DNA of 64,000 bases from Variovorax beijingensis (GTDB taxonomy: Bacteria > Pseudomonadota > Gammaproteobacteria > Burkholderiales > Burkholderiaceae_C). The stretch covers positions 1 to 64,000 of the forward strand of contig NZ_RXFQ01000006.1 in assembly GCF_003951285.1 (NCBI RefSeq). Reading direction: 5' to 3'. The notes below the pieces were generated by a model. The model was given only the letters and a program-made list of their open reading frames with translations, ran no database searches and had not been told where the DNA came from. The translations under genes were made by a program, and so were the position numbers. Every line of letters starts with the position of its first letter. Within the stretch, counting starts at the first letter, position 1. Of this stretch, positions 44,081-52,375 are shown piece after piece.

Positions 44081-44721
44081 GAGGAGCGCCTCCTTGCAGG
44101 GGGTCTCGGCGCCGCGCGTGCGCCACCGGTGAAGAGGTCGACGACCACGGCGAACTCGTCACGCAGCACGAGGCCGGGCAGTGTGAGCCAGCGCATCAGC
44201 GCACCGAAGTACAGGTGGTGCAGCAGGCTCGCGAGGTGCGCGGCCGGCACGTCGGTGCGCAGCGTGCCCGCCTGCTGGGCGGCAGCGATCAGCGCCTCGA
44301 ACAGCCCCGACAGGTCGCGCGGCGTGCTGCGGTCGCCGCCGCCGAGTTCGCTCTCGATGTTGAGGAAGCGAAAGCGGAAGTAGTCGAGCAGGTAGGCCCG
44401 GTAGCGCTCGGACCACTCGGCCGACGCGTCGAGCAGGCCGGCGAGCTGGACCGCGAAGCCCGCCTTCGCATCGACCGCCGCGTGCAGGCGCTGCACATCG
44501 GCCACGAGCTCGAGGTGCACCCAGTGCGCCAGGATCGCCTCCTTGGTCGGAAAGTGGTTGTAGAGCGTGCCCTTGGCCACGTCCGACTGCTGCGCGATCT
44601 GCTCCATGGTGGTCGCGTCGTAGCCCTGCGCTTCGAACAGGCGCATGGCGGTGGACGCCACGTGGTCGAGCGTCTGGGTGCGCCGGCGCTCGCGGCGGCC
44701 GGGGGGGTCGGGTTCTGTCAC
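44077..44721 (-). CDS. TetR family regulator of the glycosyltransferase
   Basis: 214 residues with TetR HTH (TTMEQIAQQSDVAKGTLYNHF, residues about 36-56). GTG at 44721 is the start, with AGGGG upstream. An imperfect 30-base dyad just before the start (44740-44769) is the likely operator. Its stop overlaps the glycosyltransferase start (ATGA). The divergent monooxygenase gene begins 225 bases away and may also be affected. Confidence 0.88.
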   Translation of the reverse strand: MTEPDPPGRRERRRTQTLDHVASTAMRLFEAQGYDATTMEQIAQQSDVAKGTLYNHFPTKEAILAHWVHLELVADVQRLHAAVDAKAGFAVQLAGLLDASAEWSERYRAYLLDYFRFRFLNIESELGGGDRSTPRDLSGLFEALIAAAQQAGTLRTDVPAAHLASLLHHLYFGALMRWLTLPGLVLRDEFAVVVDLFTGGARAAPRPPARRRSS

Positions 44722-44739
44722 GGTGTGGCCCCTTTAATT

Positions 44740-44769
44740 TGAACTTCGTCTAATTTTATACGTCGTTCA
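44740..44769. promoter_or_regulatory. Imperfect dyad, candidate TetR operator
   Basis: TGAACTTCGT (44740-44749) and ACGTCGTTCA (44760-44769) are inverted with 8 of 10 matches around an A/T-rich 10-base centre. It lies 19 bases upstream of the TetR GTG start. Confidence 0.5.
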
Positions 44770-44782
44770 GATTCTCATGCAT

Positions 44783-44803
44783 TGTCTCAGTCTCGGTGAG
44801 ACA
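44783..44803. promoter_or_regulatory. Palindrome TGTCTCA-N7-TGAGACA, candidate upstream activator site
   Basis: Perfect 7-bp arms at 44783-44789 and 44797-44803, about 60 bases upstream of the predicted sigma54 promoter. Fis-type HTH activators of the AcoR/MimR group bind such dyads; the activator gene 2 kb away is the likely ligand. Confidence 0.6.
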
Positions 44804-44860
44804 GCGACAAGCGCCTGCGACAAACCCCCCGCCAAGCCGTTGATTCTTCGCCCTGCCCCG

Positions 44861-44878
44861 CACGGCACGAAAGCTGCG
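44861..44878 (+). promoter_or_regulatory. Sigma54 (-24/-12) promoter of the monooxygenase
   Basis: CACGGCACGAAAGCTGCG matches the sigma54 consensus YTGGCACGRNNNTTGCW at 14 of 17 positions, with the essential GG (44864-44865) and GC (44876-44877) separated by exactly ten bases. Transcription would start near 44889, giving a 57-base leader before ATG 44946. Confidence 0.65.
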
Positions 44879-44945
44879 CAACGAACACCGCGTGCGCCTT
44901 GCCGCGCCGCGATTCGATTCGTTCAACGACACACGGAGACATGCA

Positions 44946-46748
44946 ATGACAGACCCGACCACCGGTCCCACCCGGGCCGCCGCCACCTGGCTCGCCGACT
45001 TTGCCGCCGCCCTCGCGCGCGGCGACGTCGACGCGGCCGTCTCGCTGTTCGAGGCCGACAGCTACTGGCGCGACCTCGTCGCCTTCACCTGGAACATCCG
45101 CACGCAGGAAGGCGCGGGTGCCATCCGCGCGATGCTGCAGGCGCGGCTGGCCGACGCGCAGCCCACGGCCTTCGCGCTGGAGGGCGAGGCGACCGAGGCC
45201 GACGGCGTGGTCGATGCCTGGTTCAGCTTCGAGACACGCGTGGCGCGCGGCCGCGGCCATCTTCGGCTGCGCGGCGGCAAGGCCTGGACGCTGCTCACCA
45301 CCATGACCGAGCTCAAGGGCTTCGAGGAAAAGACCGGCGAGAACCGCATCAAGGGCGCGGAGCACGGCGTGCACAAGGGCCGCAAGAACTGGCTCGAGAA
45401 ACGCCGCGACGAAGAGGCCGCGCTCGGCTACACCGAGCAGCCCGAGGTGGTGATCATCGGCGGCGGCCAGGGCGGCATCGCGCTGGGCGCGCGGCTGCGC
45501 CGGCTGGGCGTGCCGACCATCATCGTGGAGCGCAACGCCAAGCCCGGCGACTCCTGGCGCAAGCGCTACAAGTCGCTGTGCCTGCACGACCCGGTCTGGT
45601 ACGACCACCTGCCCTACATGCCCTTTCCCGACGACTGGCCGGTGTTCGCGCCCAAGGACAAGATCGGCGACTGGCTGGAGATGTACACGAAGATCATGGA
45701 GCTCAACTACTGGAGCTCCACCAATGCGAAGAAGGCCCGCTTCGACGAGGCCACGCAGCGCTGGGAAGTGACGGTGGAGCGCGAGGGCAGGCAGGTGGTG
45801 CTGCGGCCGAAGCAGCTGGTGTTCGCACTCGGGGTGTCGGGCTACCCGAACGTGCCGAAGATCGCGGGCGCAGGGAACTTCAAGGGCGACCAGCACCATT
45901 CGAGCCAGCACCCCGGGCCCGAGGCCTATGCCGGCAAGAAGTGCGTGGTGCTGGGCTCGAACAACTCGGCACACGACATCTGCGCGGCGCTGTGGGAGCA
46001 CGGCGCCGACGTGACGATGATCCAGCGCTCGTCCACGCACATCGCGCCGTCGCAGTCGCTGATGGAGCTGGCGCTGGGCGGGCTCTACTCCGAGCAGGCC
46101 GTGAAGAACGGCATCGACCACCACAAGGGCGACCTGATCTTCGCCTCGGTGCCCTACAAGATCATGCACACCTTCCACATCCCGGTGTACGAGGAGATGA
46201 AGAAGCGCGATGCCGACCTGTACGCGCGGCTGGAGAAAGCGGGCTTCCTGCTGGACTTCGGCGTCGACGGCTCCGGGCTCTTCATGAAATACCTGCGGCG
46301 CGGCTCGGGCTACTACATCGACGTGGGTGCCTCCGAGCTGGTGGCCAACGGCAGCATCCACCTCAAGAGCGGCGTGAACATCGAGCGGGTGAACGAGCGC
46401 TCGGTCACGCTGACCGACGGCACCGAGCTGCCGGCCGACCTGCTGGTGTACGCCACCGGCTACGGCTCCATGAACGGCTGGCTGGCCGACCTGATCTCGC
46501 CCGAGATCGCCGACAAGGTCGGCAAGTGCTGGGGCCTGGGCTCCGGCACGCCGAAGGACCCGGGCCCCTGGGAGGGCGAACTGCGCAACATGTGGAAGCC
46601 CACGCAGGTCGAGAACCTCTGGTTCCACGGCGGCAACCTGCACCAGTCGCGCCACTACTCGCAGTTTTTGGCGCTGCAGCTGAAGGCGCGCATGGAAGGC
46701 ATCGACACGCCGGTGTACGAGCGCGCGCCGTCCTACCACACGCGCTGA
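44946..46748 (+). CDS. FMO-like flavin monooxygenase with N-terminal SnoaL-like domain
   Basis: 600 residues. Residues ~10-130 form an NTF2/SnoaL-like domain (WLADFAAALARGDVDAAVSL). The flavoprotein part begins near 167 with FAD motif VIIGGGQGGIALG, a BVMO/FMO-type FKGDQHHSSQ fingerprint and a second Rossmann motif VVLGSNNSAHD for NADPH. Such enzymes insert oxygen into ketones or oxidise N/S centres; relatives with this fusion are annotated as monooxygenases of ketone degradation. It is the only gene behind the sigma54 promoter and ends before a hairpin. Exact substrate unknown. Confidence 0.85.
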   Translation: MTDPTTGPTRAAATWLADFAAALARGDVDAAVSLFEADSYWRDLVAFTWNIRTQEGAGAIRAMLQARLADAQPTAFALEGEATEADGVVDAWFSFETRVARGRGHLRLRGGKAWTLLTTMTELKGFEEKTGENRIKGAEHGVHKGRKNWLEKRRDEEAALGYTEQPEVVIIGGGQGGIALGARLRRLGVPTIIVERNAKPGDSWRKRYKSLCLHDPVWYDHLPYMPFPDDWPVFAPKDKIGDWLEMYTKIMELNYWSSTNAKKARFDEATQRWEVTVEREGRQVVLRPKQLVFALGVSGYPNVPKIAGAGNFKGDQHHSSQHPGPEAYAGKKCVVLGSNNSAHDICAALWEHGADVTMIQRSSTHIAPSQSLMELALGGLYSEQAVKNGIDHHKGDLIFASVPYKIMHTFHIPVYEEMKKRDADLYARLEKAGFLLDFGVDGSGLFMKYLRRGSGYYIDVGASELVANGSIHLKSGVNIERVNERSVTLTDGTELPADLLVYATGYGSMNGWLADLISPEIADKVGKCWGLGSGTPKDPGPWEGELRNMWKPTQVENLWFHGGNLHQSRHYSQFLALQLKARMEGIDTPVYERAPSYHTR

Positions 46749-46756
46749 GCGGCCTT

Positions 46757-46786
46757 GCTTCCTCTCCCGCGTGCGGGAGAGGAAGC
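46757..46786 (+). terminator. Perfect 14-bp hairpin between convergent genes
   Basis: GCTTCCTCTCCCGC, GT, GCGGGAGAGGAAGC. No proper T-run follows on either strand, so it is a weak terminator or a Burkholderiales-type palindromic repeat. It lies between the monooxygenase and the Crp-family gene. Confidence 0.55.
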
Positions 46787-46794
46787 CCGTTCAT

Positions 46795-47505
46795 TCATTC
46801 GCTGATGAATCGCCGCAAGCCTTCCAGATCGATCACGGTGATCCCCCCGTACTCGATCCGCAGGAAGCCCGCTTCCTTCAGCCGGTTCAGCGCCGCATTG
46901 CAGCGCTGGCGCGACACGCCGGAAAGATTGGCGATCTCCTCCTGCGAGGTCTGCAGGTGCAGCTCGCTGCCCGGATACAGCCACGGATGGAACAGCCCCG
47001 CCAGCGCACGGGCCACCTGGCCGTCGGCGTCGAGCAGCCGGTGCGCCGCGTAGTTGCCCATGAACCAGTGCAGCCGCTCGTTGAGCTGCTGCAGCAGGAA
47101 ATGATCGAAGCCGCGCTGCGTGCGGTGCAGCCACTCGAAAGTCTCCAGCGGCAACTGGGCCACGCGGCTGGGCCGCAGCGCAATGACGTCGGCCGAGCGC
47201 GGAGCGCCGCGCAGCAGCGTGCCTTCGCCGAACCAGCTGCCCACCGACAGCCCGCCGAAGGTGACCGAGCGGCCGTCGCTCGAGGTGATCGACCACTTGA
47301 GCAAGCCTTCGAGCGTGCCGTACCAGTGCAACGGCGTATCGCCGCGCCGGCACAGCGCGGCGCCGGCCGCGACTTCGACCTCGCGGATTTCGTCGAGCAC
47401 GCGCTCGCGCGCCGTTTCGTCGAGCAGCGGATACCAGGCCGAGCGCTGCAGCAACTGGGGAATCGTCAGCGATGCCGCCTTGAAGGCCGGCTTCGTCGTG
47501 GACAT
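46795..47505 (-). CDS. Crp/Fnr family transcriptional regulator
   Basis: 236 residues: cyclic-nucleotide-binding-like beta-roll (about 30-140; GGLSVGSWFGEGTLLRG) and a C-terminal winged HTH (TSQEEIANLSGVSRQRCNAAL). No N-terminal cysteine cluster is present, so it is not an Fnr-type oxygen sensor. AGGAG precedes ATG 47505; an upstream in-frame start at 47634 would overlap the divergent promoter region. It is divergent from the BKACE operon and most likely controls it. Confidence 0.88.
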   Translation of the reverse strand: MSTTKPAFKAASLTIPQLLQRSAWYPLLDETARERVLDEIREVEVAAGAALCRRGDTPLHWYGTLEGLLKWSITSSDGRSVTFGGLSVGSWFGEGTLLRGAPRSADVIALRPSRVAQLPLETFEWLHRTQRGFDHFLLQQLNERLHWFMGNYAAHRLLDADGQVARALAGLFHPWLYPGSELHLQTSQEEIANLSGVSRQRCNAALNRLKEAGFLRIEYGGITVIDLEGLRRFISE

Positions 47506-47651
47506 GAAAAGAAAGCTCCTGATGGCGTGGAAATGGGGCCGCGCCGCGTAAACCCTGACTCCAAATGTCGTCGCAATGACTGAGTGTGCCTGCGCCGCCA
47601 AAAATAATAGCGCGCCCCTCATGAAAGAAGACACCCCAGGAGACCCGGAGC

Positions 47652-48575
47652 ATGTCGTCCAAGCGCAAAGTGATCGTGACCATCGCCCCCACCGGCGGCA
47701 TGGCGCACAAGTCGCAGAACCCCCACCTTCCCACCCAGCCCGACGAGATCGCGGCCGACGTGCTGCGCTGCTGGAACGCCGGCGCCAGCGTGGCCGCCAT
47801 CCATGCGCGCCGCCCCGACGACGGCGCCACCTGCAGCGCCGACGTGTACCGCGACATCAACAGCCGCATCCGCAACGCCGGCTGCGACATCGTCATCAAC
47901 AACTCCACCGGCGGCGGCGTGCACGGCGACATGGTGAAGCCGCTGGCCGGCGATCGCTGGGAGATCGCCTGGGAAGAGCGCATCAAGGGCATGGACGCGG
48001 GCGCCGAGATGTGCACGCTCGACGCCACCACGCTGAACCTGAGCTTCGAGGGCAAGCAGATCCTGATGGACACGCCGATCACCCGCGGCCGCGAGCTTGC
48101 CGCCGGCATGAAGGCGCGCGGCATCAAGCCCGAGTGGGAGGTGTTCAGCCCCACGCACATCCTGCAGGACACGGCCACGCTGATCGAGGAAGGCCATGAC
48201 GACGAGCCCTACTTCATCAACCTGGTGATGAACGTGCACCGCAACTTCCAGAACGCGATGCCGTATTCGCCGCGCTTCCTGCAGATGATGGTCGACACCC
48301 TGCCGCGCGGCAGCATCTTCGGCGTGAGCGGCATCGGCACCTCGCAGCTGGAAGCCAACGTGGCGGCGCTGCTGCTGGGCGGCCATGCGCGCGTGGGGCT
48401 GGAAGACAACCTCTACTTCCGCCACGGCGAGCTGGCCACCAACGTGCAGCTCACCGAACGCATCGTGCGCGTCATCCATGAACTCGACATGGAAGTGGCC
48501 ACGCCGGCCGAAGCAAGGCAGATGATGGGGCTGCCGCGCAGAGGCGGCCCGCGCCCCGAATTCGCGCCGCGCTGA
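47652..48575 (+). CDS. BKACE family beta-keto acid cleavage enzyme (DUF849)
   Basis: 307 residues of the beta-keto acid cleavage enzyme family, which condenses a beta-keto acid with acetyl-CoA and splits it to a CoA ester and acetoacetate (3-keto-5-aminohexanoate, dehydrocarnitine and others). Landmarks: [47 protein letters not shown] and [11 protein letters not shown]. In this family two zinc histidines normally form HxH near residue 50; here the motif reads [10 protein letters not shown], so the first histidine seems replaced by Ala49 and only His51 remains. AGGAG precedes it. First gene of an operon with a Bug protein, a dehydrogenase and a CoA ligase. Confidence 0.88.
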   Translation: MSSKRKVIVTIAPTGGMAHKSQNPHLPTQPDEIAADVLRCWNAGASVAAIHARRPDDGATCSADVYRDINSRIRNAGCDIVINNSTGGGVHGDMVKPLAGDRWEIAWEERIKGMDAGAEMCTLDATTLNLSFEGKQILMDTPITRGRELAAGMKARGIKPEWEVFSPTHILQDTATLIEEGHDDEPYFINLVMNVHRNFQNAMPYSPRFLQMMVDTLPRGSIFGVSGIGTSQLEANVAALLLGGHARVGLEDNLYFRHGELATNVQLTERIVRVIHELDMEVATPAEARQMMGLPRRGGPRPEFAPR

Positions 48576-48598
48576 AGAACAACCCAAGGAGACATCCC

Positions 48599-49591
48599 AT
48601 GAACACCCGCCGCCACTTCCTCCACACGCTCGGCGCAGCCACTGCGCTGGGCGCCCTCTCGCCGCTGGCCGCACTGGCCCAGGCGCTCGAACAGGTCAAG
48701 ATCTACTACGGCTTCCCGGCCGGGAGCGCCGGCGACAGCGTGGCGCGCCGCGTCGGCGAAAAGCTCGCGGGCTCGGCCTATTCCCGCAACGTGGCGGTGG
48801 TCGAGAACAAGCCGGGCGCCGGCGGGCGCATCGCGCTGGAAACCCTCAAGAGCGCGCCGGCCGACGGCAGCGTGCTGGCGCTCTCGCCCTTCTCGTGCAC
48901 CTCGATCTATCCGCACATCTACAGCAAGCTCAGCTACGACCCGGCCAAGGACTTCGTGCCGGTGTCGATCGCCGCCGTCATGCACCACGGCCTCGCGGTC
49001 GGCCCGCTGGTGCCGCCCGAGGTGCGCACGGTGAAGGACTTCCTGGCCTGGGCCAAGGCCAACCCGAACCAGGCCAGCTACGGCTCGCCCGCGGCCGGCT
49101 CGACGCCGCACTTCATCGGCGCGCTGCTGGGCCTGAACAATGGCGTCGATCTCAAGCACGTGCCCTACCGCGGCTCCATCCCCGGCGTGACCGACGTGGT
49201 GGGCGGACAGATCGCCGCCATGGTCACGCCCAGCGGCGACTTCATTCCCAACCACAAGGCCGGCAAGCTGCGGCTGCTCGCCACCTCGGGCAAGGCGCGC
49301 TCGCCCTTCTCGCCCGAAGTTCCGACCTTTGCCGAGCAGGGCTTCGCCGAGCTGACGACCGAGGAATGGTTCGGCTTCTACGCGCCGGCCAGGACACCGG
49401 CCAGCGTGGTGGCGGCGGCCAATGCGGCGATCAACGCGGCCATCAAGGAAAAGGTGGTGACGGACAGCCTGGCCGTGGTCGGCCTGATCGCCCAGGGCTC
49501 CACTGCCGAGGAGATGGCGCGCTCGCAGCGCGCCGAGGCCGAACGCTGGGGCCCGCTGGTCAAGAAGATCGGCTTCACGGCCGATTCCTGA
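48599..49591 (+). CDS. Bug/TctC family periplasmic binding protein
   Basis: 330 residues. The signal peptide has a tandem arginine (MNTRRHFLHTLGAATALGAL, cleavage near ALAQA), a possible Tat signal. The body matches the Bug family: VVENKPGAGGRIALETLK, SKLSYDPAKDFVPVSI, VPYRGSIPGVTDVVGGQI. Such proteins bind organic acids; no TctA/TctB permease genes are adjacent, as is common for Bug proteins. It presumably captures the compound degraded by the operon. Confidence 0.9.
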   Translation: MNTRRHFLHTLGAATALGALSPLAALAQALEQVKIYYGFPAGSAGDSVARRVGEKLAGSAYSRNVAVVENKPGAGGRIALETLKSAPADGSVLALSPFSCTSIYPHIYSKLSYDPAKDFVPVSIAAVMHHGLAVGPLVPPEVRTVKDFLAWAKANPNQASYGSPAAGSTPHFIGALLGLNNGVDLKHVPYRGSIPGVTDVVGGQIAAMVTPSGDFIPNHKAGKLRLLATSGKARSPFSPEVPTFAEQGFAELTTEEWFGFYAPARTPASVVAAANAAINAAIKEKVVTDSLAVVGLIAQGSTAEEMARSQRAEAERWGPLVKKIGFTADS

Positions 49592-49601
49592 GGCGATGCA
49601 G

Positions 49602-50546
49602 ATGGAACCGATTGCCACGAAACGCGTTGCGGTGGTCGCCACCGGCGTCATCGGCGCCAGCTGGGCCGCCTTCTTCCTCGCGCGCGGCCTCGACGTGGAG
49701 GCCACCGATCCCTCGCCCGATGCCGAGGCACGGCTGCACGCGGCCGTGGCCGCGCACTGGCCCACGCTGGAGCGCTTCGGCCTGGCCACTGGCGCCTCGG
49801 CCGGGCGGCTGCGCTTTCATGCGCGGCTCGAAGACGCGGTGGCCCAGGCCGACTTCGTCCAGGAAAGCGGCCCCGAGCGGCTGGATTTCAAGACCGACCT
49901 GTTCCGGCGCATGGACGAGGCCGCGCCGGCCCACGCCATCCTGGCGTCGAGCTCCTCGGGGCTCGCGATCAGTGCGGTGCAGGCCGAATGCAAGCACCCG
50001 GAACGCGTGGTACTGGGCCATCCCTTCAATCCGCCGCACCTGATTCCGCTGGTGGAGGTGGTCGGCGGCGAGCGCACCTCGGCCCAGACCGTCGAACGCA
50101 CGATGGCCTTCTACGCCGCCATCGGCAAGCGGCCGATCCACGTGAAGCGCGAGGTCAAGGGCCACATCGCGAACCGGCTGCAGGCCGCGCTCTGGCGCGA
50201 GGCCTTCCACCTGGTCGACGAGGGCGTGGCGAGCGTGGCCGACATCGACACCGCCATTGCACACGGCCCCGGCCTGCGCTGGGCGGTGATGGGGCCGTTC
50301 ATGAACCTGCATCTGTCGGGCGGCGCGGGCGGCATCGAACATGTGCTCGCGCACCTGGGCGGCCCGATCGAGGACTGGTGGAAGGACCTGGGCGCGCCGA
50401 CGATGACGCCGGAACTCAAGCAGAAGGTGGCCGAGGGCGTGGCCGAGGAACTGGGTGCGCGGCGCGTGGCCGAGCTCGAGGCCGCCCGGGACATCCTGCT
50501 GTTGAACCTGATTCGCGCCAAAGCCGACACCGGCAGACTCGATTGA
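49602..50546 (+). CDS. 3-hydroxyacyl-CoA / carnitine dehydrogenase-like protein
   Basis: 314 residues of the 3-hydroxyacyl-CoA dehydrogenase superfamily, in the short single-unit form of L-carnitine 3-dehydrogenase. The NAD motif reads VVATGVIGASWA, where the first glycine of GxGxxG is Ala; catalytic His lies in VVLGHPFNPPHLIPLVEVV. ATG 49602 is preferred over 49596 because GAGG lies 8 bases upstream. With BKACE next door it could oxidise a 3-hydroxy acid (carnitine-like) to the 3-keto acid that BKACE cleaves; this pairing is known in carnitine breakdown. Confidence 0.85.
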   Translation: MEPIATKRVAVVATGVIGASWAAFFLARGLDVEATDPSPDAEARLHAAVAAHWPTLERFGLATGASAGRLRFHARLEDAVAQADFVQESGPERLDFKTDLFRRMDEAAPAHAILASSSSGLAISAVQAECKHPERVVLGHPFNPPHLIPLVEVVGGERTSAQTVERTMAFYAAIGKRPIHVKREVKGHIANRLQAALWREAFHLVDEGVASVADIDTAIAHGPGLRWAVMGPFMNLHLSGGAGGIEHVLAHLGGPIEDWWKDLGAPTMTPELKQKVAEGVAEELGARRVAELEAARDILLLNLIRAKADTGRLD

Positions 50547-50547
50547 C

Positions 50548-52365
50548 ATGACCGACGACGACTTTCTCCTGGACGAAAGCCAGATCGCCCCGCCGCGCAC
50601 GGTTCGCATCGACTTCGACGACGGCTCCTTCGCGCTGCGATCGCCGATGGCGCTCAAGCCGTATGCGCGCTGCATCGGCGAATGGCTGGAGCGCTGGGCG
50701 CGCGAGACGCCCGAGGCGCTGGCCTTCGCGGAACGCGACGACAGCGGCGAAGGCTGGCGAAAGCTCGACTACCGGGCACTGCGCGAGGCCGTGGGCGCCG
50801 TCGCGCAGGCACTGCTCGACCTGAAGCTGCCGGCCGAAAAGCCGATCGTGATCCTCTCGGACAACGCGATCGACCACGCGGTGCTGATGCTGGCGGCCAT
50901 GCACATCGGGCGCACCGCCTGCTCGCTGTCGAGCGCGTATTCGCGCCTGGCCAAGGACCCGTCGCGCCTGCACGGCATGCTGCAGGCGCTGCAGCCGGCG
51001 TTGATCTACGCCTCGGACGCCAAGGTCTACGGCGGCGCGCTCGCGGGCTGCGGCGTCGAAGCGCCCGCGGTGTTCAGCCGCAACGCAGATGCGCATGCGG
51101 GCGCCCTGCCCTTTGCGCAACTGCTGCAGGCGAGCGAGACTCCGGCCGTGATGCAGGCCTACCAGGCCATCCTGCCCGACACCCACGCCAAGTACCTGCT
51201 GACCTCGGGCTCCACCGGCAAGCCCAAGGTGGTGATCAACACGCACCGCATGCTCTGCGCCAACCAGCAGATGATGGCGCAGACCTGGCGCTTCCTCGCG
51301 CAGGAAAAACCGGTGCTGGTCGACTGGCTGCCCTGGAGCCACACCTTCGGCGGCAACCACAACCTGCACATGGTGCTCGCCCATGGCGGTGCGCTCTACA
51401 TCGACGAGGGCCGGCCCGCGCCGGGCCTGATCGAGAAGACCGTGCGCAACCTGCGCGAGGTGAAGCCCACGCTGCTGTTCAACGTGCCGCGCGGCTTCGA
51501 CATGCTGCTGCCTTTTCTCGAAGCCGACGATGCGCTTGCGCGCGAAGTGCTCTCGCGGCTGCGGCTGGCCTTCTATGCGGCCGCGGCGCTCGCGCCCTCG
51601 ACCTGGCAGCGGCTCGAAGCCGTGGCGCAGCGCGTGCGGCCCGAGCGGCCGCTGTGGCTCACCACCTCCTGGGGCGCCACGGAGACCTCGCCGGCCATCA
51701 CCTCAGCACACTGGAAGCTCGAGGGCGCGGGCTGCATCGGCGCGCCGCTGCCGGGGCTCGAGCTCAAGTTCGTGCCCAACGGCCAGAAGCTCGAGATGCG
51801 CGTCAAGGGCGTCTCCGTGTTCCCGGGCTACCGCCATGCATCGCGCGAAACAGCCGAAGCCTTCGACGATGAGGGCTACTACCGCATCGGCGATGCCGGC
51901 TTTCCTGCGGACCCCGCCAATCCTGCGCAGGGCGTGATCTTCAACGGCCGCGTGGCCGAGGACTTCAAGCTCTCGAGCGGCACCTGGGTCTCGGTGGGCA
52001 CGCTGCGCGTGAAGCTGGTCTCGATGCTGGCGCCGCACGTGCAGGACGTGGTGCTCACGGGCCATGACCGCGACGAGATCGGCATGCTGGTGTTCGCGAG
52101 CCCCCAAGCCGCCTCGCTCGCGCCGCAGGCGCTGGCCGGGCGCATCGCCGAAGTGCTGCGCACGCTGCGCAGCGAAGGCGCGGGTTCCTCGCAATGCCCC
52201 ACGCGCGCGCTGCTGCTCGCCGAGCCGCCAAACCTGGACGCAGGCGAGATCACCGACAAGGGCTACATCAACCAGCGCGCAGTGCTCACGCGCCGCGCGG
52301 CCGAGGTGGCGCGGCTGCATGCCGGCGCGGATCACGACCTGCAGGTGATCCGGCTGCGCGACTGA
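50548..52365 (+). CDS. Feruloyl-CoA synthetase-like acyl-CoA ligase
   Basis: 605 residues of the adenylate-forming family in the longer feruloyl-CoA synthase branch: PMALKPYARCIGEWLERWA at the start, P-loop LLTSGSTGKPKVVINTH, LPWSHTFGGNHNLHMVL, TSWGATETSPAITSAH, and GRVAEDFKLSSGTWVSVGTL near the C-terminus. The invariant C-terminal lysine lies within ITDKGYINQR. The gene starts one base after the dehydrogenase stop. It probably activates the pathway's aromatic or other acid to a CoA ester; ferulate itself is not assured because no enoyl-CoA hydratase/aldolase gene (ech) accompanies it. Confidence 0.85.
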   Translation: MTDDDFLLDESQIAPPRTVRIDFDDGSFALRSPMALKPYARCIGEWLERWARETPEALAFAERDDSGEGWRKLDYRALREAVGAVAQALLDLKLPAEKPIVILSDNAIDHAVLMLAAMHIGRTACSLSSAYSRLAKDPSRLHGMLQALQPALIYASDAKVYGGALAGCGVEAPAVFSRNADAHAGALPFAQLLQASETPAVMQAYQAILPDTHAKYLLTSGSTGKPKVVINTHRMLCANQQMMAQTWRFLAQEKPVLVDWLPWSHTFGGNHNLHMVLAHGGALYIDEGRPAPGLIEKTVRNLREVKPTLLFNVPRGFDMLLPFLEADDALAREVLSRLRLAFYAAAALAPSTWQRLEAVAQRVRPERPLWLTTSWGATETSPAITSAHWKLEGAGCIGAPLPGLELKFVPNGQKLEMRVKGVSVFPGYRHASRETAEAFDDEGYYRIGDAGFPADPANPAQGVIFNGRVAEDFKLSSGTWVSVGTLRVKLVSMLAPHVQDVVLTGHDRDEIGMLVFASPQAASLAPQALAGRIAEVLRTLRSEGAGSSQCPTRALLLAEPPNLDAGEITDKGYINQRAVLTRRAAEVARLHAGADHDLQVIRLRD

Positions 52366-52375
52366 CTGAAGAAGA

